Assembly (NCBI GenBank): GCA_963922455.1
Contig: CAWUIO010000012.1
Span: 22,312 to 86,311 of the forward strand
Reading direction: 5' to 3'
DNA length: 64,000 bases
Source: CAWUIO01 sp963922455
GTDB taxonomy: Bacteria; Bacteroidota; Bacteroidia; Cytophagales; Microscillaceae
Shown here in pieces: positions 1 to 8,603 of the stretch. Both the position numbers and the translations under genes were made by a program. Below the pieces are notes generated by a model. That model was not told where the DNA came from, made no database searches, and worked only from the letters and a program-made list of their open reading frames with translations. Within the stretch, counting starts at the first letter, position 1, and each line of letters starts with the position of its first letter.

Positions 1-220
1 TGATATATAAATCATCCCAGAGCTTATTTTGGTAATCCTGCGAATCCCGAGTGTTGGGATTGATTTGACGCATGAGTTCGATTAAGCTGTGAGAAAAGCG
101 GGTACGTTGCTCCCGGTCTTCAATTCCAACGATGTGTTCTACGATCTTTTGGATATTGCGTCCGTATTCTTTGAGAATTAAGCCGGGTTTTTGGGTATTG
201 TAGGTATCAAAAGTATCCAT
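1..220 (-). CDS. DUF4290 domain protein, N-terminal part (runs off the window)
   Basis: Reading leftwards from an ATG at 220-218, 73 codons are open to the window edge with no stop. The translation begins MDTFDTYNTQKPGLILKEYG and continues with NIQKIVEHI, EDREQRTRFSHSLIELM and INPNTRDSQDYQNKLWDDL. The pattern YGRNIQK...EDREERT...ELM..INP is what I recall of the DUF4290 family of Bacteroidota, whose biochemical role is unknown. The gene lies 25 bp downstream of the PcrA/UvrD helicase stop codon on the same strand, so the two are probably co-transcribed, helicase first. The C-terminal part is missing only because the window ends. Family assignment is from memory of the motif and is fairly secure; function is not known. 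Confidence 0.75.
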   Translation of the reverse strand, partial: MDTFDTYNTQKPGLILKEYGRNIQKIVEHIVGIEDREQRTRFSHSLIELMRQINPNTRDSQDYQNKLWDDLYI

Positions 221-245
221 AAAATAAGGTAAGCATCCATCCGGC

Positions 246-2495
246 TTACTCTCCGGACTGGTGAATTTTTAATTTTGCAAAACTCAAAAGTAAGGTTTTT
301 TCCCCGAAATCTTCGAATTCAATACAAGCTTTCCGGTCATTTTGATAAGATTGTAATTCTTTTACGGTTCCGAAGCCAAACTTGCGATGTTCAACTTTCA
401 TCCCCACTTCCAGATTTCGGGTGTCGCTGGGGCTGAAGTCGTCTGAAGGCTTGTAGGTGCTTTTCCGGGGAGAAGTATAGGAGTTTTTGCGGGAATTGAT
501 CAGGTTACGAATATAATAGGTTTGGTTACTCTCTTGACGTTCTTGAGAGAAACTATCTTCTCTTTGCAAATATTGGGAATCAATTTCTTCTAGAAAGCGA
601 CTGGGCTCACAGTTTTTGAGCCGTCCAAATTGATACCGGGTATTGGCATAAGAAAGTGTAAGCTTTTGTTGGGCTCGGGTAATTGCTACATAAAAGAGAC
701 GTCTTTCTTCCTCTAAATCATTACGGCTTTGTAGCATCATCTGGGAAGGAAAGAGATCTTCTTCCAAACCTACAATGTAGACTTGATTAAATTCCAAACC
801 CTTCGCGGAGTGAATGGTCATCAACGTTACTTTATCCTCATCGTCATCTCCGGCCTGATCTACACTGGTAAGCAAAGACACTTCTTGGAGAAAAGCAGAA
901 ATAGAAGGGTCTTCAATTTCCGGATTATCCACAAATTCCTTGATCGCATTTAATAATTCTTTGATGTTCTCATAGCGGGATAAACCCTCAATGGTTTTAT
1001 CCTCATACAGCTCTCGGAGTAAGCCAGAGTTTTTGGCAACTTGTTCGGCAAAGGTGAAGGCATCGGTTTGAGAGGCCAATTGAGCAAAGCCCCCGATCAA
1101 TTGAGCAAAGCCTTCAATAGCCGTGGCCGCCCGCCCTTTCATATACTCTTTGATGTGGGAAACGACCTCCCAAATCGAGATACGGTTTTGTACGGCGGTT
1201 AAAATAATCTTGGCCTGGGTTGTTGCCCCAATGCCCCGTTTGGGCAAATTAATAATCCGTCGGAAAGCTTCCTCATCGCTAGGGTTGACCGAATAACGTA
1301 AGTACGCTACCAAATCTTTAATCTCTTTTCTCTGGTAAAAGGATAAACCACCAATAATGCGATATTTGATATTGAGCTTGCGTAGGGCTTCCTCAATCGT
1401 CCTGGATTGGGCATTGGTGCGGTATAGGATGGCAAAATCCTGATTGCTGAGGTTGTTGTTTACCTTTTCTTCAAAAATGGAGTTGGCTACGGCTTTTCCT
1501 TCCTCAGAATCCGAGACTGATTTTAAGACCCGGATTTGGGGCCCTTCTTCGTTGGAGGTCCAAACGGTCTTTTTTAGCTGTTCGGTATTCTTGTCAATAA
1601 CCGAATTGGCAGCTTTTACGATATTTTGAGTAGACCGGTAATTTTGTTCTAAGCGAATCACCTTCAAATCGGGATAATCGCGTTCAAAGTTGAGAATGTT
1701 CTTGATGTCGGCCCCGCGGAAAGCATAAATACTTTGGGCATCATCTCCCACAACCGCTACATTCCGATGTTCTTGTGAAAGTAATTTTACAATCAGGTAC
1801 TGGGCAAAGTTGGTATCTTGAAACTCATCAATCATGATGAAGCGAAACTTGTTTTGGTATTTGCCCAAAATATCCGGGTGGTCTCTAAATAAAATATTGG
1901 TATTAAAAAGCAAGTCGTCAAAATCCATGGCATTGGCTTTAAATGCCCTTCTTTGATAGGTCTCGTATATCCGGCCAATTTCAGGTCTTTGGGAGGCTCG
2001 GTCTTGCTCAAAATAATTGGCGTCTTCTCGGTAATGTTTGTAAGAAATCAGTCGGTTTTTGGCTCCAGATATGCGGTTGAGCAAAATATTGGGCTTATAT
2101 TGCTTGTCATCTAGACCCAATTCTTTGACGATATTTTTTAGAAGGTTTTTAGAATCGTCTGTGTCATAAATAGAAAAATTGGAATTATACCGCAACCTTT
2201 CTGCCTCGTAGCGTAAAATTCGGGCAAAAGTGGAGTGAAAGGTACCCATCCACAAGTTGCGGGCTTCACTACCAGCGAGTTTTTCGATACGTTCCCGCAT
2301 CTCCCCAGCTGCTTTATTGGTAAAGGTGAGCGCAAGAATTCGAAAGGCATCCACTTGATTGTTCATCAAATGGGCGATTCGATGGGTCAAAACCCGGGTC
2401 TTCCCGGAACCGGCCCCGGCTATAATCATCAAAGGGCCTTCCCGATGTAAAACGGCTTCGCGCTGTGGTTCGTTTAAACCATCCAGATAATCCAT
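246..2495 (-). CDS. pcrA: ATP-dependent DNA helicase PcrA/UvrD (superfamily 1A)
   Basis: This 749-residue protein is a 3'-5' superfamily 1A helicase of the UvrD/PcrA/Rep type, acting in nucleotide excision repair, mismatch repair and removal of replication blocks. The Walker A loop GAGSGKT is at residues 27-33. The Walker B/DExx motif DEFQDT is near 225, followed by GDDAQSIYAFRGA (motif III region), then LEQNYRS, MTIHSAKGLEF and VAITRA for motifs IV-VI. The C-terminus carries the small Tudor-like segment (VGMKVEHRKFGFGTV) typical of PcrA-type proteins, which in PcrA contacts RNA polymerase. Length is normal and no key residue is missing. It is followed after 25 bp by the DUF4290 gene. Its start faces a 304-bp divergent intergenic region shared with the MORN protein gene. 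PcrA versus UvrD naming is a matter of convention in this phylum. Confidence 0.93.
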   Translation of the reverse strand: MDYLDGLNEPQREAVLHREGPLMIIAGAGSGKTRVLTHRIAHLMNNQVDAFRILALTFTNKAAGEMRERIEKLAGSEARNLWMGTFHSTFARILRYEAERLRYNSNFSIYDTDDSKNLLKNIVKELGLDDKQYKPNILLNRISGAKNRLISYKHYREDANYFEQDRASQRPEIGRIYETYQRRAFKANAMDFDDLLFNTNILFRDHPDILGKYQNKFRFIMIDEFQDTNFAQYLIVKLLSQEHRNVAVVGDDAQSIYAFRGADIKNILNFERDYPDLKVIRLEQNYRSTQNIVKAANSVIDKNTEQLKKTVWTSNEEGPQIRVLKSVSDSEEGKAVANSIFEEKVNNNLSNQDFAILYRTNAQSRTIEEALRKLNIKYRIIGGLSFYQRKEIKDLVAYLRYSVNPSDEEAFRRIINLPKRGIGATTQAKIILTAVQNRISIWEVVSHIKEYMKGRAATAIEGFAQLIGGFAQLASQTDAFTFAEQVAKNSGLLRELYEDKTIEGLSRYENIKELLNAIKEFVDNPEIEDPSISAFLQEVSLLTSVDQAGDDDEDKVTLMTIHSAKGLEFNQVYIVGLEEDLFPSQMMLQSRNDLEEERRLFYVAITRAQQKLTLSYANTRYQFGRLKNCEPSRFLEEIDSQYLQREDSFSQERQESNQTYYIRNLINSRKNSYTSPRKSTYKPSDDFSPSDTRNLEVGMKVEHRKFGFGTVKELQSYQNDRKACIEFEDFGEKTLLLSFAKLKIHQSGE

Positions 2496-2799
2496 GGTAT
2501 GAAAAGAGTGCGGGATTGTTTAATAGATGTACTTTAAATTTAAGCTGATTTGCAATTTACAAATTTTTTTCTAGCATTTGTGATCACCAGCGCTAATTAA
2601 AATTTATGTAGCTTGTGTCACAAATTTTAAATATATTTCAATGATTCCTTAGAGATCCCGGGCTGCCGGAGGTGTTTTCATAGGTATATGCCCAAAAAAT
2701 TGGATAATCCCAATAATTACCCATTTGCAACAACTTAGCCTCCTCTAGCTATAAAGTTTTTTCTGCGCCCAAATCCTGCCGAAACGGGCTTTATGGCTC
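2496..2799. promoter_or_regulatory. Divergent promoter region with an inverted repeat
   Basis: These 304 bp separate the divergent pcrA and MORN genes and must hold both promoters. The half nearer pcrA is A/T-rich. It contains an inverted repeat, ATTTGTGA at 2576-2583 and TCACAAAT at 2618-2625, extended by CAC/GTG with a one-base bulge. The 34-bp spacing suggests either an operator read by a dimer across several turns or a weak hairpin. I saw no convincing pair of Bacteroidota -33/-7 boxes and no small open reading frame. Confidence 0.4.
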
Positions 2800-5238
2800 A
2801 TGAATATTATGAAAAAAATGCCATCCTCTTCTTCGCCCCAAGCGCTGGAGCACCTGAGAAAATACGTAAACGAATTGGTCTACGAACTCCTAACCAATCA
2901 TCTGGAATTGGAGCCATACGAAGAAACCCTCCAATCTTTTTGCCAGGATGCCCGGATAGATTACCTGGAGTTGCGTAGTAATTTAAACGACTTCTTAGAT
3001 TTCTTTGAAAAAGCTTCCGAAGATATTTTTATCAGCCCTATCGAGCATAAGAGTATAGAGATCTTAGCCAAAAGAGCCTTACTTACCGAAGAAACCATCC
3101 AAAAAATCATTGTCTACATCAATGTAGGGCTAAAAAAAGAAGCAGAAGAAAAGGCCACAGCTATCAGGGTGCCCCAGTATCACCCAACGCTCAAAAGAGT
3201 ACGCCTGAAGCGTTGGTTCAAATCCAATGGACAATTTATTCTAAAAGGAGACTTAGTTTGTGAAGTTACATTTCACAACTTGAACGAGTTTGTGAAAGCT
3301 CCCGTCTCTGGCAAAGTGGCCCAAAAAGCCCCCGAAAACTTTGAGGTGCCCATCGGAGAGCTCCTCTGTGAAATAGAGCACGACAAACCCTCGGGCCGAA
3401 ATACCTACCGCTGGTCTAATGGGAATCTCTTTGAAGGTGAATGGCGGGAGGGGGAAATCACCGGAAAAGGAAAATTGCTTTATCACAACCGTGATGCTTA
3501 CGAAGGAGATTTTTTGGAGGGCCTGCCCAGCGGCAAAGGGGTGCTTCGCTTGCATATCGGAGAACAGTACGAGGGAAAATTCTGGAAGGGTAAGTTTCAC
3601 GGGCAAGGCATTTACTTGTGGAATAATGGAGATCGCTATGAGGGCAATTTCCGCGAAGGGCAAAGGGCTGGGAGGGGGCTCTATCAGTTACAAGGCAACT
3701 TTCATCGTATTCATCAAGAAGACTTTCATCAAGAAGGGCAGGCCATTTTTAAGTTCTCCAACGGAGATAGAGCTTGGGTCGAGTATTTGGATAAGCAAAA
3801 AATTCAAGAACAGTACCTTTTTCAAAACGGCGATGTCTATGTGGGTAGCTTTTATAATGGCCAATTTTCGGGAGACGGAGACCTTATTAAAGCCAGCACT
3901 CACGGAAAACTCTTAACGCTGAGCCTTAATGAGTTATATGGCCGAGTGGATAAAGAAGTTACCTATGAGTACCGCTATGTGGGCACCTTTCAAAATGGTC
4001 AATTCCACGGGAGCGGTTCCTTAGAGTTTGCCAATGGCGATTTTTACGATGGGGGGTTTGCCCAAGGAGATTTTCACGGAGAAGGCAAGCTTACCTTTGG
4101 CAATGCGAAAACCGAGGAAGACCGGGCGGAGTATGCAGGGGGCTTTAAGCATGGTGTTTTTCATGGTTTTGGCACTCTTTTTTATAAAGATGGAAGAAAT
4201 TATCGCGGCGAGTTTTATGAGGGAAAGCCCCACGGTTTAGGAACTTACCAGTATGCAGGACTACACGATGAATACAAGTCCTATGAAGGAAGTTTTAAAA
4301 CTGGGCAGTTTCACGGGAAAGGCAAGCTTACCTATTTATCAGAAGACTGGTACGATGGGGATTTTGAAGAAGGACAACGCCATGGGATTGGGCAATATTT
4401 TTCCCAAGAAGAAAATATGATCGCTCAGCGGTATTATTTCAAAGATTTTCAGGTAATCAAACAAATTGTCCGCTTTAAGCAAGGGGATGGAAATGAAGGG
4501 CAAGTAAGCTACGCGGATGGCTCTCGTTATGAAGGAGAATTGTTAAACTACAATGCGCATGGTCACGGCCGAGAAGTGCTCAATGAAGAAGAGTTTTGTG
4601 AAGGCCAGTTTCGGGAAGGCTCTTTTGTAAAAGGGAATGCCCGCATTATGATGAAAGATGGGGCCGTTTTTGAAGGTGAGACCGAACCCCAATTAGGGAG
4701 ACAAGATGGCGTAGTAACCCGCAAATCGGGTGAAATCTACAAGGGCCGCTTGGAAGATTTCTTATTTCACGGCCGGGGCCGGTTAGATAATCCCAACGGA
4801 GAATATCTGGATGGTAGCTTCTTTCGCAATGTTTTTCAAAGTGGGCGGGTAAAAATGACTCTGCAGGATGGAAGTCTATACGAAGGCGATTTTCACATTT
4901 CCGATTTGATGCACGGCCAGGGCCAACTCTATTTAGAAAATGGAGATCATTACCAAGGCAGTTTTAAAAAAGGGAAATTTCACGGGAGAGGCACCTATAT
5001 CTACCAAAATGGGGATGTCTACGAGGGCGATTTTATCCAAGGACGCTTTCAAGGGGAAGGCACTTTGAGTGAGTTGTCTGGCAAATGCATCTACGAAGGC
5101 TTCTGGGAACGGGGCAAAAGGCAAGGCGAAGGTACCCAACTTACTGAAGACGGACAAACCCTCACGGGCCTCTGGCAGGAAGACCAATTGATCAAACGCT
5201 ACCGACAAGGAGGTTTTTTTAAACGCTGGTTCGGGTAA
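2800..5238 (+). CDS. MORN-repeat protein with an N-terminal biotinyl/lipoyl-like domain
   Basis: The 812-residue protein has three parts. Residues 1-125 are a charged helical region. Residues about 130-195 (VRLKRWFKSNGQFILKGDLV, then APVSGKV, then ENFEVPIGELLCEIE) look like the beta-barrel of a biotinyl/lipoyl carrier domain, but the hairpin that normally carries the modified lysine reads FHNLNEFVKAP, so the carrier lysine appears lost. From about residue 200 to the end there are 20 or more MORN repeats of 22-24 residues with the signature YEGDFxxGxxHGxGxL. MORN arrays are known as protein- or lipid-binding scaffolds, and in bacteria their roles are mostly unknown. No signal peptide is seen, so it is probably cytoplasmic. 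ATG at 2800 is used; an in-frame ATG at 2809 is an alternative. An element copy begins 21 bp after the stop. Confidence 0.85.
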   Translation: MNIMKKMPSSSSPQALEHLRKYVNELVYELLTNHLELEPYEETLQSFCQDARIDYLELRSNLNDFLDFFEKASEDIFISPIEHKSIEILAKRALLTEETIQKIIVYINVGLKKEAEEKATAIRVPQYHPTLKRVRLKRWFKSNGQFILKGDLVCEVTFHNLNEFVKAPVSGKVAQKAPENFEVPIGELLCEIEHDKPSGRNTYRWSNGNLFEGEWREGEITGKGKLLYHNRDAYEGDFLEGLPSGKGVLRLHIGEQYEGKFWKGKFHGQGIYLWNNGDRYEGNFREGQRAGRGLYQLQGNFHRIHQEDFHQEGQAIFKFSNGDRAWVEYLDKQKIQEQYLFQNGDVYVGSFYNGQFSGDGDLIKASTHGKLLTLSLNELYGRVDKEVTYEYRYVGTFQNGQFHGSGSLEFANGDFYDGGFAQGDFHGEGKLTFGNAKTEEDRAEYAGGFKHGVFHGFGTLFYKDGRNYRGEFYEGKPHGLGTYQYAGLHDEYKSYEGSFKTGQFHGKGKLTYLSEDWYDGDFEEGQRHGIGQYFSQEENMIAQRYYFKDFQVIKQIVRFKQGDGNEGQVSYADGSRYEGELLNYNAHGHGREVLNEEEFCEGQFREGSFVKGNARIMMKDGAVFEGETEPQLGRQDGVVTRKSGEIYKGRLEDFLFHGRGRLDNPNGEYLDGSFFRNVFQSGRVKMTLQDGSLYEGDFHISDLMHGQGQLYLENGDHYQGSFKKGKFHGRGTYIYQNGDVYEGDFIQGRFQGEGTLSELSGKCIYEGFWERGKRQGEGTQLTEDGQTLTGLWQEDQLIKRYRQGGFFKRWFG

Positions 5239-5259
5239 GCAAAATGCCGTGAATTTTTT

Positions 5260-5390
5260 GGGGCTGTCCCCGGCGATTCATATTCCTGGCTTTTGGGTAA
5301 ATAACTGCCGCCGGGGTCGGGCTTTCGCTACTCGCTGCCTTTCCCCGCTGGGCCTACACGAGCTCAAACAGGCCGCTCTATCCCTCAGCC
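5260..5390 (+). repeat. Dispersed GC-rich structured element, copy 1 (G-C class)
   Basis: It runs from GGGGCTG to CAGCC. Stem B is CCCCGGCG near the left end against CGCCGGGG, followed by the family box TCGGGCT-TTCGCTACTCGC and the right-hand box GAGCTCAAACAGGCCGCTC. It begins 21 bp after the stop of the MORN gene, in sense orientation. The terminal variable positions are G and C, which pair. Confidence 0.88.
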
Positions 5391-5395
5391 GGTTT

Positions 5396-5436
5396 TGGGA
5401 ACAGGGATACGGGACGTGGGAACCGGGACGGGATGT
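5396..5436. repeat. Degenerate G-rich tandem repeat next to element copy 1
   Basis: Short imperfect units of the form GGGAAC, ACGGGA and ACGGGA follow one another immediately after the right (AGCC) end of element copy 1. The tract is purine-rich on the element's sense strand. No gene covers it. Confidence 0.55.
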
Positions 5437-5568
5437 CTTTTAGCTAAGTTAGGGTTTGCAAGGGCTAGCAGAACAGCTATAAAATGGGCTTTGCTTGGCG
5501 CCTAGGTTAAACGCAAAAACACAAGGCGTAGATCCCGTAGATCTTTAAGCTCATCTCTCTTCTAAGAT

Positions 5569-5699
5569 GGCTTAGGGATAGAGCCATTTGTCTGAGCCCG
5601 CCGTGGGCCTGAGCGCAAGCCGGCGAGTGGCGAAAGCCCGGCCCGCGCTATTCGGTATGCGCTCCCTAAAAGCAGCACTTTCTAGCGCGGGCAAGCCCC
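5569..5699 (-). repeat. Dispersed GC-rich structured element, copy 2 (T-A class)
   Basis: On the minus strand it runs from GGGGCTTGCCCGCGC to CCCTAAGCC. Stem B is CCCGCGC/GCGCGGG. It lies 93 bp downstream of the carA stop and is sense relative to carA. It forms a head-to-head inverted pair with copy 1 across a 178-bp spacer. The flank beyond its AGCC end is purine-rich (AGAAGAGAGATGAG). Confidence 0.88.
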
Positions 5700-5791
5700 T
5701 AATTAGGTTTTTTAGAGATGAAATGCCCCTTATTTCCTACTTTGACCCGATTAATTTGAGCTAGGGGCAAAAAAAGAAGGGCCTATCCCCT

Positions 5792-6880
5792 CTACTGTTG
5801 CTCTACCATTTGAATAAAATCATCAAACAAATACCGGGAATCGTGCGGCCCGGGAGAAGACTCGGGGTGGTACTGCACCGAGAAGGCCGGCTTACCCTGG
5901 ATGCGGATCCCCTCAATAGATTGGTCGTTGAGGTTAACGTGCGTAACTTCAATCTGGTCGTGTTGCCGAACATCTTCCTCCATAATGCCAAAACCGTGGT
6001 TTTGCGAGGTGATTTCACAAACATGGGCAATCACATTCTTAATGGGGTGGTTTAAGCCCCGGTGTCCGTGATGCATTTTGAAAGTCCGGATCCCCATGGC
6101 CAAGGCTAGGATTTGGTGCCCTAGGCAAATCCCAAACAAGGGCGAATTTTGATCTAAAATCTGCTGAACGGTTTGTACGGCATACTCCATAGGTTCGGGG
6201 TCACCCGGGCCGTTGGAGATAAAGTAAGCGTGGGGGGCAAAAGCCTTCATCTCTTCCAAAGAAGTTTTGGCTGGGAATACCTGTACGTAGCAGTCGCGAT
6301 CTACAAGATTGTTCAAGATATTTTGCTTAATCCCTAGGTCTAATGCGGCAATACGGTACTTGGCTTCGGGGTTTCCTGCGGTATACACTGCTGGGGTACT
6401 TACTTCGGAGGCCAACTCCAGCCCTTTCATAGAAGGGGTTTGACGGAGCACTTCTTCAAGAAAAGCCCGATCGGTATTTTCGGAAGAAATAACCCCATTC
6501 ATAGCTCCCTGGCTGCGAATATGGCGAACCAAGGCCCGGGTATCAATCCCGTGGATGCCCACCGTGCCCGAGTTGCTCAGATAATCTTGTAAGGATGAAT
6601 TGGCCAATTGCCGAGAAAAATTCAGGGAAAAAACATTACAGATCATCCCGCGGATTCGGACTTTGGCCGATTCCTCGTCGATCGGGATCGTGCCGTAGTT
6701 TCCAATATGGGCCGTTGTGTTAATAATAATTTGCCCGTGGTAAGAGGGATCGGTGTAAATTTCCTGATACCCTGTCATTCCGGTATTAAAGCATAGTTCT
6801 CCGGAGGTAGTTCCAATTTTACCCAGGGCCAAGCCCCGGAAGAAACTCCCATCTTCTAATAACAAAACAGCTTCTTGCAT
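5792..6880 (-). CDS. carA: Carbamoyl-phosphate synthase small (glutaminase) subunit
   Basis: The 362-residue subunit hydrolyses glutamine and channels ammonia to the CarB large subunit for carbamoyl phosphate, feeding arginine and pyrimidine synthesis. The N-terminal CPSase small-chain domain covers residues 1-145 (LEDGSFFRG, GEL.FNTGMTGYQEI, DTRALVRHIR). The class I glutamine amidotransferase domain follows, with nucleophile Cys252 in GICLGHQ and the His338/Glu340 pair in HPESSPGP. Length matches the family. carB is not in the window, which is common in this phylum. The gene is downstream of nadD (45-bp gap) and gmk, so the three may share a transcript. Two inverted element copies lie between its stop and the convergent MORN gene. 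Confidence 0.96.
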   Translation of the reverse strand: MQEAVLLLEDGSFFRGLALGKIGTTSGELCFNTGMTGYQEIYTDPSYHGQIIINTTAHIGNYGTIPIDEESAKVRIRGMICNVFSLNFSRQLANSSLQDYLSNSGTVGIHGIDTRALVRHIRSQGAMNGVISSENTDRAFLEEVLRQTPSMKGLELASEVSTPAVYTAGNPEAKYRIAALDLGIKQNILNNLVDRDCYVQVFPAKTSLEEMKAFAPHAYFISNGPGDPEPMEYAVQTVQQILDQNSPLFGICLGHQILALAMGIRTFKMHHGHRGLNHPIKNVIAHVCEITSQNHGFGIMEEDVRQHDQIEVTHVNLNDQSIEGIRIQGKPAFSVQYHPESSPGPHDSRYLFDDFIQMVEQQ

Positions 6881-6925
6881 GAGTACAATAGTGCGGATTG
6901 GAAGGTTAAGAATTAGATAAATTTT

Positions 6926-7498
6926 TCAAATATAAAACTTTTTTCGGAGAATATGGGCCTCGACTTCTTCTGGAACTAAATACCGGATAGACTGGTTGGC
7001 CTGTATCGCTTTCCGGATAAAAGTGGCAGAAATATCGAGCATGGGAGCTTGGACCATGTGTATTTTGGGATGATCGCTAAGCGGGCTAGCATCGGTATTG
7101 GGGCGGGGGTAGACATAAATTTGGTAATACTCCAAAATCTTTTCATAATTTTTCCACTTAGGGAAGTGGCTCAAATTATCACTGCCCATCAAGAGGGAAA
7201 AAGCGTGTTGGGGGTATTTTTCTTGGATGTAGGTCAGGGTATCAATGGTATAGCTGGGTTTGGGGAGGTGAAACTCTATATCACTGGCCCGGAGGTGGGG
7301 ATTTTCGCGGATGGCGATTTCCACCATATCCAAGCGGTCAAATTCGTGTAGGAGAGAGCTCCTTTTTTTGAATGGATTTTGAGGGGAAACCACAAACCAG
7401 ACTTCGTTGAGGTCGGTATTGCAAGCCATGTTATTGGCTATGATCAAATGGCCGACGTGTATAGGATTGAAGGAACCAAAGTACAAGCCTATTTGCAT
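6926..7498 (-). CDS. nadD: Nicotinate-nucleotide adenylyltransferase
   Basis: A 190-residue enzyme that joins nicotinate mononucleotide and ATP to make deamido-NAD in NAD biosynthesis. The nucleotidyltransferase signature GSFNPIHVGH is at residues 8-17, with the HxGH motif at 14-17. The second signature appears near residue 164 as ISATFIRKAI (the ISSTxIR-type motif). Length and layout are normal for NadD. It starts 12 bp downstream of gmk on the same strand and precedes carA. The close gmk-nadD spacing makes co-transcription likely. No anomalies are seen. Confidence 0.95.
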   Translation of the reverse strand: MQIGLYFGSFNPIHVGHLIIANNMACNTDLNEVWFVVSPQNPFKKRSSLLHEFDRLDMVEIAIRENPHLRASDIEFHLPKPSYTIDTLTYIQEKYPQHAFSLLMGSDNLSHFPKWKNYEKILEYYQIYVYPRPNTDASPLSDHPKIHMVQAPMLDISATFIRKAIQANQSIRYLVPEEVEAHILRKKFYI

Positions 7499-7510
7499 AT
7501 CGGGTGGGGG

Positions 7511-8125
7511 CTAAGAAACTGGGGTCAGGAAGTCGGCAATTAGCTTATGGATAGACTCCATGGTTTTGTCCAGTTCGGAGTTAATAATCACGTGGTCAAA
7601 CTGATCTTGAAAGCCAAGCTCTTGGGAGGCTTTCATGACCCGTTCTCGGATGCTAGATTCGGAGTCGGCATCGCGGTTACGAAGCCGCTGTTCTAAAACT
7701 TCCAAAGAGGGAGGGGCTACAAAGATACCTAAGGCGTGGTCTTGAAAGTAATTTTTTAGGTTGAGCCCCCCTTGGACGTCTACATCAAAGAGTACATGCT
7801 TACCTTCTGCCCAAATCCGATCAATTTCAGATTGGAGGGTACCATAATACTTACCGGGGTAGACTTCTTCCCACTCGACAAATTGATTGCTTTGGATACG
7901 CTCTTGAAATTCTTGGGGGCTCAGGAAATAATAATCCACTCCGTGTATTTCCCCAGGACGGGGCGGTCGGGTTGCGGCCGAGATGGAAAAGGCAAAACGG
8001 GAGTCGTTTTCTAGAAGCTTCCGTACAATCGTAGTTTTCCCAGAGCCGGAGGGTGCAGAAAATATAATAATCCTACCCTCTCCAGAAAAATTTAAAATTG
8101 TTTCGGGTGAGCTGTTATTTTCCAA
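7511..8125 (-). CDS. gmk: Guanylate kinase
   Basis: A 204-residue enzyme phosphorylating GMP to GDP. The P-loop APSGSGKT occupies residues 24-31. The GMP-binding stretch (SAATRPPRPGEIHGVDYYF) follows, as in all guanylate kinases, and RNRDADSESSIRERV near residue 140 is the lid/Arg region. An N-terminal extension of about 16 residues precedes the core and may not all be translated, but no better downstream ATG exists. The gene leads a gmk-nadD-carA group. A terminator overlapping the end of the upstream anti-sigma gene means gmk must have its own promoter in the 77 bp before it. Confidence 0.96.
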   Translation of the reverse strand: MENNSSPETILNFSGEGRIIIFSAPSGSGKTTIVRKLLENDSRFAFSISAATRPPRPGEIHGVDYYFLSPQEFQERIQSNQFVEWEEVYPGKYYGTLQSEIDRIWAEGKHVLFDVDVQGGLNLKNYFQDHALGIFVAPPSLEVLEQRLRNRDADSESSIRERVMKASQELGFQDQFDHVIINSELDKTMESIHKLIADFLTPVS

Positions 8126-8185
8126 ATTACAGTAATTAATATTCTCAAATTTAATGAGAATACCTGAGATACAAGAAAATCGAAT

Positions 8186-8215
8186 AAAAAAAGGAGATCA
8201 ATTTATGATACTCCT
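8186..8215 (-). terminator. Rho-independent terminator overlapping the anti-sigma stop codon
   Basis: On the minus strand AGGAG-T-ATCA, loop TAAAT, TGAT-CTCCT forms a 9-bp stem with one bulged T, followed by seven T. It overlaps the stop codon at 8203-8205 and separates the sigma/anti-sigma unit from gmk. Confidence 0.75.
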
Positions 8216-8478
8216 CCGAGTTGTGATTTGATAAAGCTAAGCAATTCTCCGGGTACTTCTTTGCGAGAAACCTTTTCCCGGATGGTGGCTTTTAATTCTT
8301 CGTGGGTTTCGTAACATTCTTTGCAGTAGTCACACTTGGTGATGAGTTCTTTAACAAATTGTGTGTCTTCTGCACTGGCTTCTCCATCTAGTACGTTATA
8401 AAGTACTTTAATAAACTTTTCACATTCCACTTTTGAGGCCTTGGGTAAGCTTGAACCACTTAAAGTATTGATCTGCAT
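8203..8478 (-). CDS. Putative anti-sigma factor with zinc-finger-like motif
   Basis: A 91-residue soluble protein, assuming the ATG at 8478 (MQINTLSG). A longer frame reaches 8538, but that extension overlaps a terminator-like hairpin and has a poor N-terminus, so I reject it. The segment CDYCKECYETHEEL around residue 53, together with the preceding KCEKF/TKC residues, resembles the HxxxCxxC zinc-binding anti-sigma (ZAS) motif, but the canonical His is not obvious, so metal binding is uncertain. It lies directly downstream of an ECF sigma factor on the same strand, the standard arrangement for a cognate anti-sigma factor. No membrane segment is visible, so it would be a cytoplasmic, possibly redox-responsive, regulator. 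Confidence 0.7.
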   Translation of the reverse strand: MQINTLSGSSLPKASKVECEKFIKVLYNVLDGEASAEDTQFVKELITKCDYCKECYETHEELKATIREKVSRKEVPGELLSFIKSQLGGVS

Positions 8479-8536
8479 TTCGTATTGTTGATTTTTATAA
8501 GTGTATAGTAAACACACAAGAAACCAAACGAAACGC

Positions 8537-8562
8537 AAAACCCGCTTGTCTAAACGGGTTTT
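8537..8562 (-). terminator. Hairpin between sigma and anti-sigma genes (terminator or attenuator)
   Basis: AAAACCCG at 8537-8544 pairs with CGGGTTTT at 8555-8562 around a 10-nt loop. On the minus strand the right arm ends in TTTT. It sits between the sigma stop (8604) and the chosen anti-sigma start (8478), so it could partly terminate transcription and set the sigma to anti-sigma ratio. That role is inference. Confidence 0.6.
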
Positions 8563-8603
8563 GTAAACCCAAAAAAGGCCGTTTATGATTCCTGCATGTT
8601 ACG

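Noticed and set aside
5249..5443. 64-codon open frame
   Set aside because: It lies on element copy 1 and its tandem repeat. The element's G/C richness removes stops; nothing protein-like is seen.
8479..8538. Upstream start of the anti-sigma gene
   Set aside because: The added 20 residues overlap a hairpin terminator region and have no similarity to anti-sigma N-termini.
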